Source: Litoditis marina
Taxonomy: Eukaryota; Nematoda; Chromadorea; Rhabditida; Rhabditidae
Direction of reading: 5' to 3'
Assembly (NCBI GenBank): GCA_964036275.1
Contig: OZ038433.1
Location: 51,291,902-51,355,901 of the forward strand
Length of the DNA: 64,000 bases
Below the pieces are notes generated by a model. That model saw only the letters and a list, made by a program, of their open reading frames with translations, searched no databases and was not told where the DNA came from. Positions 12,501 to 23,500 of the stretch are shown in pieces (the stretch's first letter is position 1; each line of letters opens with the position of its first letter). The position numbers and the translations under genes are program-made.

Positions 12501-15500
12501 CCTAATGAACTAACTGTCAACTTTTGAGTTGCAACTTTTAGTTGCACGGCCGCATAAAAAAGGTGCCACTCTGAATCATTTCGACCTGGATTCAAGGGGT
12601 CTATGGCTGTTGGTAACCGTTTCCCTTGATTGTCTCTCTTAATTGGTGGTCACCAACCGCCGCACTTGTTAATTGCTGAGCAGTTTACTGCCACACTTAT
12701 AGAATAAATGTAAAACAAGTGAAAAATGACATGTTCATCTGCAGGCTACTCAAAATTTAAATGTTATATACAAAACAGAAAAAGTTTTCTAAACAAAATG
12801 GGTAACGAGTGAAAACAAAATGGTTAACGAGTGGAAACAAGACTACAACAATTTCAACAAATATTTACATATAAACAAAATCACTTTTTTTTTGTGTGAT
12901 TTTCGGGTGGCATGTTGAGACATTTCCAACAAATACGTAACAATCTCGTCATCGTTCGGGGCAGCAGCGTTGATTTGAAGAGCGAATGCCTCCATCTTTG
13001 CCTTCACAGTAGCTCTTCTGAACAAATCCCTCTTGTCGATCTTAGGCTTCGCTCCCTGGAACAAAATACGGTAATAACGAGTTGAATATTATTTGAATTT
13101 GAATTTGTAGTCAAAAAGCAATTAAAAGCTCTACGATTTAGCAACAATAAGAAAACACTATTACAAACAGCCTATCACTTCAGTACATTTTGAAAGTAAG
13201 TCATTTATCAACATTTAGAACTTCAGAGTAGAAGTCAAGTGCGCGCCCCTAATCAAACTACCAGAATGTTACCTCAAACACGTTCATTTTCCTCTTTCCT
13301 CTTTATTTTCCTCTGTAAGAATGATAAGTGCTGAGAATTGAAAATTTTGTCGAATTAAGCACTACACACCTATTTCACACCTGATACTCACTGCGATGTC
13401 ACCCTATGGCACACGTTAATTTGCACATTAATTGGACTATGAATGTTTTGCATTGTACGGCTGATAGATTCCACTTAAGGATAGAAAAAGAACGTGTTAC
13501 TTGATAAAAAACACAAAAAAATATTTCAATAAAGAAAGAAAAATGACAAAAATACAGTGTGAACAGCATACTGACGTTCAGTGTAGTGTACGACCGTCAA
13601 CAACATTCGCGAAATGACTCTAAGTGAAATAAACTTGTCTGAAACGTGTTTATTTTTGACACTGAAAATCAGGTCGTGTTTCAAAGGAACAAATTTTGTT
13701 TCATCTGTCATTAAGTGTGGCGGTTGGTGACCATCGCCTAGCGAGCTTTTTCGATGACCTTTCTCAACTTGCGAAGTGCGGCGGTTGGTAACCACTCAAA
13801 ATACTGAGCCTGAGATGACTATTTATTCTCCCACGGCCTCTTCCGACGACCAGGTTACCAACAGCTGAGCTCCCGGATTGGGTCCGGATTCAAGCCATTT
13901 CTGGTATTGTCGCAAAGGGTTTCTATTGTTTTTTGCAGACTGTGAACTCTTAGTTGCAGTTAGCATCTATGTTTCGCCTTAACCAAAACAAACATGGCTA
14001 ACTAATGCCCAAAATATCACTTGTAACTGTGTCTGCAGTAACAGCCTAGTATTGTAATAATTTAATTTAAGAATTGCATGTATTTTTATAAATTTGATTA
14101 ATGGCCATTTTCGAAAACTAGGGAGAGTGATAAAATCTCCGTTGTAGTTTGATCTTTATACGCGCCGGAGTTTTCAAATTTTCGAGAAGCAACGGGGTTC
14201 AAACTACAAACACGGCGGTAAATGACCACAAATCCCCGAATGGCTCGCTGAGTGGGCGACGATTCAGCTAAAATGCGTTAAGCTACTATCTATTACTCAA
14301 GTAAGAACTTCAACGGATAGTTTATAACTTCACAATAGATACTATGTATGATAAAATATGATTGGTCAAATTTGAAAGAAAATTACTCATACAGTTTTTT
14401 ATACGAGACATAAGCCCGAAGTGTTTTAGCTGAATCGTCGCCCACTCGCTTGCGGTAGTTTCCCAAACGAAAATCGAACTGTGTAGTGTATTACTAGTCA
14501 ATTGTACTGTCACGTGAAAAAAATTATAACACAGCAGATCTCATAAATGTACAATGGCAAAGTGCAGGATTCCTCATCAGAATGCTAACTTTACGTGAAT
14601 GAACACATTTGTCTTCTAGTGTATCTTTTCTCACACAGAAGACCGTGATGTACTCCCCACCCGCCTCGAAGACTCTGTGCTGCCAGCAATCGTGCCGATC
14701 AATCGATATCCCCAGAATCAATTCGGAGCTCTGGATCGATTCCAGACCAACTTGGGTAGATTCGACAAAGAAGGAGTTGCCAACCGGTGAGCAGTCTAAA
14801 ATGAAGCCGGGGCCTGTATTCATGAACTTCATCGGTTTCAACTTACATGTGCTGTATTTCTTTGTTCCGTGTTTTCGATCGTATAATTTTAAACGTTCTG
14901 TTTGTTATCCATAATTTTGTTCTCAAAAACTCGATTGTACTGGGTATTCTCCCAGGGTTGTTCTGCCCGGGCCTCCTCTCGAAATTCCCGCTGTCAGAAG
15001 AATTGAAGCGAAAGGCGCTGAAACATTTGTGCAAACGGAGCCATCACTTGGAGGCAATCCGAATCCTAAACGGTGAGCGAAAAGTGTCTGATTTGGATAA
15101 TAATAATAATAATAATCTTTTACGGCTACTATTTCAGCCGTGTATTACTTTATTGAGAGAACTACATAATCACACACAAATCATATATCAACCGTAGAAG
15201 GACTGTCCGTAGAGGGGGTGGAGATAGGCATGGGTGAGCTTCGTTACCAGCTCATGCGGTCCGCCAGACAGATACCGCGGCGAGCGGGGATCGAACCCAG
15301 GTCTGTGGAGCGACAGCCGAACGCTCACCACTTGACCACTCAGCCCCTTTGCTTGTTCGTATTCTGTGGTGATTTTTAACTACACTCTGGCAAAGTATTC
15401 CTTCTTTCACATTTGAGTTTTTCACTCTTTCGTATGCGCAATGAATCTATCAACTATTTGACGGTGTAGTAATACTACAACCTTGGACGAAGGTGAGAGT

Positions 15501-16634
15501 GCTGACGTGAAATCACGGATATCTGAAAAGAACTTTGAGGTTCGTTTTCAAAGCAGTACCGTTAACCATGAAATCTATGACCTATGAGGTATGTGGCGAG
15601 TATTAAGTTGAGTCTTTTCAACGCGACCGTAGACTTTAACAGTATGATTCTCTCAAACAGGGGCCAACTAATGAGTGATGAGGACAATCTCGTGTCAAAC
15701 TGAACTGTTAAACTCATTAACCGGACGGTCACGTGGCAGACGTGCCTAAATCAGATCTTTACAACACGTTTCACGTGACTTCTCACGTGACTTCTCACGT
15801 GACTACTGGTAGAGAATAGAGTTTTTTTTCCTTCACTATGGGTTTTTCCCAGGTTCAAGCAGGAGTATGTGACGTATGCACCACCTCCCATGATAGTACC
15901 GACTACAACTGTGAGCCAAGGTGAGGAGAGATGATATAATATTCTTCTGCTCCATTCAAAATATTAAGTTTTCCTTACATTTTCATTTGGCTTTGATAAG
16001 ATGTACCGCGAAAGTAATCGGAAATTATAATTTCACACTGCGAAACCCCACTAGCTCGAGACAAATTAAATTTTGGAACAACCTGAAAGAAGAGACTCCC
16101 TGTTTCACATGATGTTTCGAAAAATACTTGTACCTGATGTCTAAGACCATTTCCAGATACTTGGAAAAAGTCTCCGATTCCAATGACAGATTCCCTGAGC
16201 GGTGGAAAATTTCCCTATTTCCCTAACTTAGGTGAGTAATTTAGGGTTTTCCCGGAAAACATAACTACCTTTGCTTAGTGAATGTGAGAAGACAATGTAA
16301 AGATTGAACAAAAAACGATCTCTGCGTTCATATAACTTTGCAGTGCGAAGTTCTTATTTCCAGATTTGATGTTGCAAATTATTTAACCACACTCTCACGG
16401 TTTTTAATTCGAGTTTTGCGTGCCTTGCTCACAACGAGTTCTACACTATGTTTCCGAAGGTATGATATCCATTGTCCAGTGTACTTCAATGTTTCAGATA
16501 TGCCGTCACAACCAGAGTTTCATCCTTACCTTGGCCCAGAAGAAATAACTGGGAGTCATCTGCAACCTCGAGATATAAGCAGTAATCACCAATACAAAAA
16601 TAGATTTGTCAAAATTGACCTACTCAATCAATAA
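6587..16634 (+). CDS. Long Pro/Ser-rich protein with SXP/RAL-2-like helical segment
   Basis: Exons: 6631-6802 (or from ATG 6587 read straight through), 7472-7675, 8054-8158, 8699-8798, 9715-9824, 10333-10449, 11092-11327, 12211-12266, 14639-14786, 14956-15072, 15853-15920, 16157-16231, 16498-16634. Every join keeps phase, giving about 548 codons. Exons 1-2 are helical and charged. The segment with NNSLSGNEK and SFPEEDQRSLQ resembles the nematode SXP/RAL-2 (DUF148) pattern, which is a tentative match. The rest is Pro/Ser/Asn-rich and probably disordered (LPTRPEPR, LPGPPLEIP, YAPPPMIVP). AATAAA overlaps the stop. The 5' end is uncertain; I saw no signal peptide unless the exon at 5139 is used. 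Without the donor at 11328 translation stops at 11331, so two separate genes remain possible. Confidence 0.6.
7212..7236. repeat. (AATAG)n microsatellite
   Basis: About five pentamer units (agaat/aatag) followed by aataatttattg. Read on the minus strand this resembles the 3' tail of a short non-LTR fragment, but no body could be assigned. It lies in the first intron of the long Pro/Ser-rich gene. Confidence 0.6.
8820..9265. mobile_element. GGTTAAC-rich repeat with a nested MITE
   Basis: Starts near tggccaattccacag and ends near ggttaaataaagaattc, with many GTTAAC/GGGTT words between. A second, uninterrupted copy lies at 61778-62012 and shares both end regions. This copy is split by the tRNA-core MITE at 9022-9220. 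Confidence 0.55.
9022..9220 (+). mobile_element. tRNA-core MITE, copy 2 (nested)
   Basis: Ends CTATAGTCGTCGCCAA and TTGGCACCTACTATAG are inverted repeats of ~16 bp with few mismatches. The internal tRNA-like block carries TAGCGCAGCGGTTAGC (A box) and GGCTCGAATCC (B box). It sits inside another repeat, with GGTTAAC on both sides. Confidence 0.75.
9343..9440 (-). repeat. Diverged SINE body fragment
   Basis: The stretch with atttcagtcgtgtgttactt and the following ~70 bases resembles the body of the SINE at 15097-15350, but has lost the tRNA head. Intronic. Confidence 0.5.
11881..12115. mobile_element. Palindromic MITE
   Basis: Left end GTGGCCGTATTCACTAAGCT and right end TGAGTGAATACGACCAC belong to ~45-bp inverted repeats that also share AAATAGCCGGGTAAGCTATT. 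The ~145-bp centre is AT-rich and non-coding. It lies in an intron. Confidence 0.75.
12590..13885. mobile_element. Candidate transposon with inverted ends and an exon-like ORF
   Basis: The 12.6-12.7 kb segment (ctgttggtaacc, ggtggtcaccaaccgccgca) recurs in inverted orientation at 13.70-13.88 kb (gtggcggttggtgacca, ggttaccaacagc, gtccggattcaa). Between them on the minus strand, 12843-13064 holds a short exon-like frame after a ttccag acceptor. It starts GAKPKIDKRDLFRRATVKAK and has a basic tail. No transposase signature is visible. Boundaries are approximate. Confidence 0.4.
14236..14452. mobile_element. Palindromic MITE
   Basis: GAGTGGGCGACGATTCAGCT near 14251 is repeated as its reverse complement near 14430, inside ~30-bp inverted repeats. 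The loop is ~130 bp and AT-rich. Intronic, directly before a TATACT-type MITE. Confidence 0.7.
14492..14623 (+). mobile_element. TATACT-type MITE, copy A (diverged)
   Basis: Shares the internal landmarks of the family: cacgtga near the left end, acacagcaga, caatggcaaagtgca, cagaatgctaac and ttacgtga near the right end. It ends at the acceptor region of the next exon (14639). Confidence 0.6.
15097..15350 (-). mobile_element. tRNA-derived SINE with (ATT)n tail
   Basis: Read on the minus strand it starts GGGGCTGAGTGGTCAAGTGG (A-box-like) and continues to GGTTCGATCCC (B box). A ~170-bp body follows, ending in AATAAAG and a (TTA)7 tail at 15097-15117. It is intronic and not a functional tRNA because the cloverleaf is extended into a body. 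A diverged body fragment lies at 9343-9440. Confidence 0.75.
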
Positions 16635-18248
16635 ATAATACAGTATGGTGGTATTTCATTAATCTACTACTAACGATCGGATGAAGATGCCTAGCATACA
16701 TCATGATGAAGAAACATTCGATCAACTTAAAAAAGCCACTATCCGAAATCTCCGCTGTGGAACACATTTAAAACTAAGAAAAAGGTGTTCAAAGACACAG
16801 GTAGAAACCATTTATATTGAATATTAATCGGATTAAGGCTCACAAATGGTTGGGAATAACGTGTTATTTTACTAAGACAGGAAATCATTGCAAAGAAGGG
16901 AAAGAATGTCATTATGATTTCAAAAAAGGATTAACAGTTTACTTGAGTAAAATGTTCGAAATAATCATTTATAAATGGTCGGAGATGGAGAATCAGAACA
17001 TACACCGTATCGTATTGCCATCTTCACCCGCCCAGTGTCGCGCACTGCCTGTAATTGAATTACTGGCGCGGCGAGATGTTTCACTCCGTTTATATAGGTC
17101 AATCGGTTTTGATTGAAAACGTTTGCATCCTAGGATATGTAGAGTTACCATAGCATTAACTGGGTCTGGTGAGTATCATCTGGAGGGTTATGCTACATAG
17201 CGCTTTTGATTTGTACGTCGACTCCCAAACCATATTACATTGATTTAACTTCTCTCTCGCATGGAGTGTACGAAAAATTTCGAAGAACTTTTGAGTGTTT
17301 GAGCTAGAACTTTTGAAAAATATCGAAGAACTTTTGAGCTAGTACTATATGTAGGATATACCACCCTTGACACCTTGAGGACTGTCACCAGCTAAGTGCA
17401 AGCAGTTTGTTTGACTTATGTACGTATCAGATAAATACTAATCTGTAGTTAAAAAGGCTAGTATGAAAAAAAAACTGCTTATACCTGAACCAGTTGATCA
17501 ACACTTCTAAAATATTATTTATTTCAATACTGATCGTATGAATGTGGATACATTAAAATAGAAAGGTCTACAATCCCGCTTGAGTCGCCCGAGTGCCAAC
17601 CACGGTATCAAATTTAAATTACAAAGTTTGTGAACATACAAAAAACTGGACAATGTCTGTGCTTGGTGTCTAGCACCGATTAAATATGGAACAATCAAAA
17701 CTGACAACTATTTCTTATGGTAAAGAAAAACTAACAACATTATTTACACTTTCAGGTATGAGGTGAGACCTAAACACAAGAGAAAAACGAGATTACTGAA
17801 GTAATTTCCCAAGACCAATGACAATGAAAGTCAACTACAGACAACATAATGACATTAGTGCCAACAAAGTATTAACAAAGTGTACGAATCTAAACACGTC
17901 ACTTACAAGGGAACCCGCAACCTACTTCGTTCTCAGGCAATGTAATACTGACATTCAAAGATAATTACAATATTGAAAACTATGAGGTACTAGTACTAGC
18001 GAGTGCAAACTTATTACGTATAAGGAATGAACGATATTGTGAAACAAACAATATCAATGAAAAAGAACTGGGGAAACATGAAATGAAACATACGGCTTAG
18101 AGTTTAAAGCTTGTCAACTTGAAAAGAAGATAAAAGTAAACAATACAAAGACAAAACTTGCTCTACCCGTCGACTAACGTTTTGCAAGGTTTGCTGGGGG
18201 TACTAATTAGGCAAACATGAATCGAGTATTCAATAATGTAAGTCAAAA
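16635..18248. other. Intergenic gap
   Basis: No exon-like frame with splice sites was found. It holds the transcript ends of the two flanking convergent genes. One GAAACATTC word (minus-strand GAATGTTTC) lies at 16711-16719. Confidence 0.5.
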
Positions 18249-19911
18249 TCAACAACAATCAGCCACGGCATTCTCTAGAAGCGGAGTACCCGTGAAGAGA
18301 AAATAACCAACCGCCTCACCGACCACAACACTCAGTATGAGGTTACCATTGCAAGTCATCACGATCAACATCAGTACATACGCGAGCAGCGCCTGAAAAC
18401 AATCGTGACATGGAAAACAATCAAACAAACTATAAATACTTGGATTCTTCCTGTTATTGCACATGGCGGACATACACCAGTAAGGTGAGGTGTGAAGGTG
18501 TTCGAAAAGAAGCGAGTTTACGAAGAAAACACGTCAGACTTCCGAATTTCACACCAAAATCTAGAAATCAAAGCTCATAGCTCAAAGAAAGTATTCTTAG
18601 GTTTCACAGAGACGAACCGGTTACTTGGAATTTTACTGGCTATTCAGCCAAGTTGGGTTTCTTGTTTGGCAAAGTGCTGAGATAGAAAAACTAATTAAAC
18701 TCATACTTTGTGTCTTTGTGAGCCTGAGGTAAAATTAGAACGCACTCACTTATAGTGAAATAGAAGAGAAACAAGTGATTGACTGCTACATACCTGTACG
18801 CCGTACATCGATCCTTGAAACAGTCGATATGGAGTGAAAAGACGGCGAGTTATACTGTAACAAAAATGTTATGGCCAGTAGATAACACAAGTTTGGAAGA
18901 AATACAAGTTGCATATGTAAACTTATCATATAAATACCTTTACCCTTGTCAAAGACAGTCAATAACACCATATCATAACGATTCGAGTGAGTTGATGAAT
19001 CTTGATTTATTGAATAATAACTTTGTGACGAAACTAAGAACCTTACAGTACTGAAAACTAAACTAAACTAACCCAGTGAGTTGAAGGAGTGGTGCGAATG
19101 CGATGCTGTTCTCGGATATATTGTCGGCGTTGTTGGGAGACTGCGCTCGTGAAGCGAGATTTTCACGCCGTTGCTGAAACATTAGTTTCATCTTTTACTT
19201 CACAATAACAGTCGACAGTCTCTGGTTCTGTTTTACATAGATCACAAACGAAAAATATTACGAATTTGTAGTTACTAAAAGCACCGAAGACAAGAAACCA
19301 TAAAACTAATAGCTCATATGAAAGTGAAGAGAAATAACCACCCTATAGTCATCACAAAATTCGCATACGGAACCGAAACTGCAATGAAACTACCTTCGCG
19401 TGCTCCACGGCTATGAAGAGACGGAATCCTTTGATGGCCTCGTAGAGAATACACAGTAGGAACGTGATCAACATTGACACGGCCATTCCTGAAAGGATTG
19501 AAATAAAATTAAAGGCTGGATTCTACTTACTTCGATGATGTACCATGTACTTCTTCTCCATCTTATCGTACAAGACCAGTCTCGTAATATGCCTCAATGA
19601 CGACAAAATCGTGCCCACAAACGCATACCGTAGTATCCCTTCATTTACTCTGATTGAAGAGAACTAAACGTTTGCATGGAAGATGCTTCGATAAAGGATA
19701 TGTTTATGCAGGAGGCGTGGTTAAGATATGTACATCTGTGTACATCTAGAGTTTTCCCACCACTTGAGTTTTATGGAGTGGAGTTGAATATAACAACATC
19801 AAACTATCAAACTAACTGACCGGCAAGAGATCCTGTTTTCCAGAACTTGAACAGGATGAACTCATGCTCACCAAAATGGATCAACATGTTCATTGTCATA
19901 TTGGAGTCCAT
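18249..19911 (-). CDS. Ctr-family high-affinity copper transporter
   Basis: Exons (5' to 3'): 19821-19911, 19394-19488, 19073-19173, 18794-18813, 18249-18392. The start is one base after a ttgttcag acceptor. The N-terminus is Met-rich (MDSNMTMNML), then HFGEHEFILFKFWKT leads into TM1 (MAVSMLITFLLCILYEAIKGFR), matching the Ctr/SLC31 family. A Ser/Asn-rich cytosolic loop follows. TM2 carries the pore MxxxM motif (MLIVM) and TM3 the GxxxG packing motif (GEAVG). The tail ends NAVADCC, a cysteine pair comparable to the His-Cys tails of other Ctrs. It should form a trimer that imports Cu(I) at the plasma membrane or an endomembrane. The join from the loop exon to the 20-nt exon is out of phase by one frame, so one small exon or splice site is not resolved. 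Confidence 0.85.
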
Positions 19912-20490
19912 ACTGAACAAAAACCTGTAACTATCACATAAATTAGCATGAATCTGAGAAAAACGACAAAGAATCAAAACTAAGAACTTGAAGGAGGTTT
20001 GCGAATGTGCCCGGGTACCCGAAAATAAAAAAAGCTTGACCAATAATTGACAGCCGCTGGTGTCGTCGGGACGAAAGCGCAATACGCGATGGCTGTTCGT
20101 TTTAAAATCAACCAAGAGCACGGGATAGATTTTCATCGAATCGCTCTGTGTGTGTTATTAGTTTATTGACAGCTAGAATTTTAAATTTACTCATTTAATG
20201 TTTTAGAAATCGAAAGCTTAGTCACAATTTTCATCTGACCCGTTCATAAAGTCTGTTCACCGGTCGGCAGATGACTATGCTTGTATAGAAGTCGTTCATG
20301 TTTTGCTGAATTGGTGCTCTCAGCAAAACTCACAATATCTTCTTCGCTTCGATGTGTTTCTGTTTTTGAGCTTCTTTACTACGTTTGTCGGTTCGTTACA
20401 ACATCTGCTCTGAAATTAGGTATTCATATACTAACCATCTATCACGCATCCCTGTTTTGTGGTATATTCTTATGTAGTTTAGTTAGTTTC
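19912..20490. promoter_or_regulatory. Shared upstream region of divergent copper transporter and TCP11 genes
   Basis: About 0.6 kb separates the two head-to-head starts. Each ATG is preceded closely by an acceptor (ttgttcag on minus, gtttccag on plus), so the region holds outrons and probably both promoters. No clear TATA box is seen. Confidence 0.4.
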
Positions 20491-20500
20491 CAGGTTCTAA

Positions 20501-23500
20501 ATGGGTGATAATAGGGATCAGCTTGATGGAGGTGCTTCTTCGTCGAAGGAAGAAAAGTCTAAGAAGAGAAAACTGTCTGAATCGGTCCCTGTTGACATTC
20601 CATCCACGTCCGGAGAGCCGCCACAGCTTCCTACCTGGGTTGCAGGTATTTGTAATATGTTTTTAATTTAAATGTATTTAAAATACTTCATTTCATTCCA
20701 TGTTCCATGATTATTAAACTATCTTGCATTTTACAATTTTCGAATGTAGCAAACCTGGTGGTGTTTGAAGTAATCTCACGTTCATGTTTGCATCGCACCT
20801 TTGTTGCATAGTTTTTCGTTCGGCTCTATTGATTAACGGTGGAAATGTTCATGAACAGTGTGACTTACAAAAAGTCACCATTTTTGATATCTTCAAGTAA
20901 ACATCCTGTTTTCCATCGAAAAAGTTTTCTTGCCATTCAGACCACAGCATTCCTGCATTCTCGCCTGCAGTAGTTTTTGCGATTAAATTTGTATTGAGCT
21001 CCGTTCTCGAAAAAAAAAGCGTTTCAACGTTGACGCGACGCGAGTCGATTATTTCTATTTGTTAAAGCTGTAGTTGAGATCGCAGTATACGTTAACCGTT
21101 AACGTTACTGAAGTATGACTATGGACATTGTCTATGTTTTCCAGGAGGTTCACCGGCGCGCTTCATTGCTCCCGACGAGCTGTTGAAGATGTCTGTCGCA
21201 ATGGATAACCTCTCCCTCGTTCACGAGATAGCCATCGATCCCAACTACAAGGTCCCCGTTCAGTCGAGCAATCCAATCGAAGTGGCCATCAAGTACGTTT
21301 TGTTTTCCTTCAGATAAGAATGTAAACTTGTAAACTATTTGTAATTGCATTTGTATCTTTTTTGAATGAGGCAATGAGTGACAATCGACATAATGGTTCG
21401 TTTGTTGAAGTTGACTAGTTGACTTCTCCGAATTTTGAATTCCGCCAAAATACACTAGGTCTAGGTCTATGTTTCTGTTTTTTATTTATATTTTATTATG
21501 CGATCAGAGACATTCGTATAAAGATGTCGAAAAGATAATGTACTTATTGTCATTGAACTTTTAAGCAGGGAACAGGCTCAATTGTTAATCAAATTTGTTA
21601 ACAGGCGTTTTTTTGCAGAGAAAGCATGCACAAGGCATACTGGGATCTGCTTCGAGAAGATCTGGCAAAAGATCCTCCCGTTTTTGAACACGCGTTCAAT
21701 CTCTTGATGGAGATTAAACAGGTACGTATGCTCGTTCTTTTTTTTGGGTGTCATGCGGGTTAGAGTATCACCGTGGTGCTATTTTCCTAACGTCCGTACC
21801 GTAGTATAATTGTGAAAACTGGCTACTTAGTAAAAAATATTCTGATTTTAAGTTGAAAAAGATGGTTGCAACTGGCAACAGAAATAACCAGCTTCATCAC
21901 GTCCAGCGAAAATGTACTGATCAAGGTTGTTTTCGTTGGTGAACGCATCAGCACTCGTGGTCGTGTATTTTTATTTGGTTCGTTTTTTTGTTTCACGGTT
22001 TCACCGTATTTTTATTCAGACAATTCATGATGATATTCTGACCAGTCGACACGTACGTCTACGTTCTGAAGTTAATCTGCTGCTCGATGAGGGTGAGTTA
22101 TTGTGAGCGATTGAACATTGAGAAATGGGAATGAAAATTCACAATCACTTATTAAACATTAGAGTAGTTTTTCTAGTTCGTGGATTTCAAAACGGGGTTG
22201 TTTCTGTATTTCGGTTACTCTGTTCGGTGACAGCGGGAAGACGAAAATTCAACTATGTGCTAATTAACGTCATTGTAACGGTTGGCGATGCAGTGGTTCT
22301 AGTTTCTTATTTCGTTTACTATGATAATAAAAGTCGCGTAACGGGTAACCAAAACCACCCTTTTTCTTCCCAACTGTTCTCTCTATTTACCCTTTTTGAG
22401 AGCCACATATTATGTGGAAAGTCACGTGTTCAATCGCGAATAAAGTTTTTTTCTTACGTAAAATATCCCCTTAGTTCGATATTGACTCATGCAGATGCTC
22501 ACATTTGCCTGATTCCGATCGAGACATGGTTACTTTAAGGGGTGATGTTGAAGATTTCGGGAACAATTGCTATCATTTCACGTATGCTCAATTTTCGGGG
22601 CGCGTGCTCATGCTCACTCTTTTCGCCCCGATTTCGAACTATTTCAAGTAAGATTCTATTTTATGCTTTTAGGAAGTCTTCGCTCGAAAATGGAGCAGGG
22701 CTACCTGGATGTACAGTACGTGGCCAAATTCCTTCTTGAGCTACTCGGTCGTCTTTGTGCGCCAGAAAGAGACGCAATGATTGAGAAATTAAAGACGGAG
22801 GATGGAGTGGTCGAACTGATAAGGTAATATACATGTTTCTAGAATTCGATATCTGAAGCCGTAAGCAAGAATACTTAATGGGTATTTCACAGTTATCAAC
22901 ACGGGTCTCTCCAAGCTTATGCTATTTTCCTTGCGCTTAAATCCCACCGGAATACAAGATCTGAGAGATAATGTGAGAAAGGCAGAGAAGACATGGAATG
23001 GCGGGATATTTCTGCATACTGTAACTGTATACTGTATTCATGAAAAAGTGGGGGCCCAACGACTGTGAGATTTGTCTTCTGCTGTGCGCCCCTTAGACAA
23101 CTAGTCTCAAATGGAACAGCTACTGCTACAAAAAGCGAAAAATACTCTAGTATAACTATGTTCATTACAAACATACAAAAGTCGTAAAATATTTTTTCAA
23201 ACCTGTAAACTAGAATCTACAAATCACAGATATTAACTCAACGTAGTCAACTATAGATATCCTGGTTTTGTACACAATGGTTTGCAGTTTTGGTCATTAC
23301 TTCAACTCTAGGTGCTATAACACTTGGCATATTATTCAACAGTTGTTCTCTCTCACGCAGCTGTGATTTGTAGATTCTAGTTTACAGGTTTGAAAAAATA
23401 TTTTACGACTTTTGTATGTTTGTAATGAACATAGTTATACTAGAGTATTTTTCGCTTTTTGTAGCAGTAGCTGTTCCATTTGAGACTAGTTGTCTAAGGG

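Noticed and set aside
21150..21455. 101-codon minus-strand frame
   Set aside because: Antisense shadow of TCP11 exon 2.
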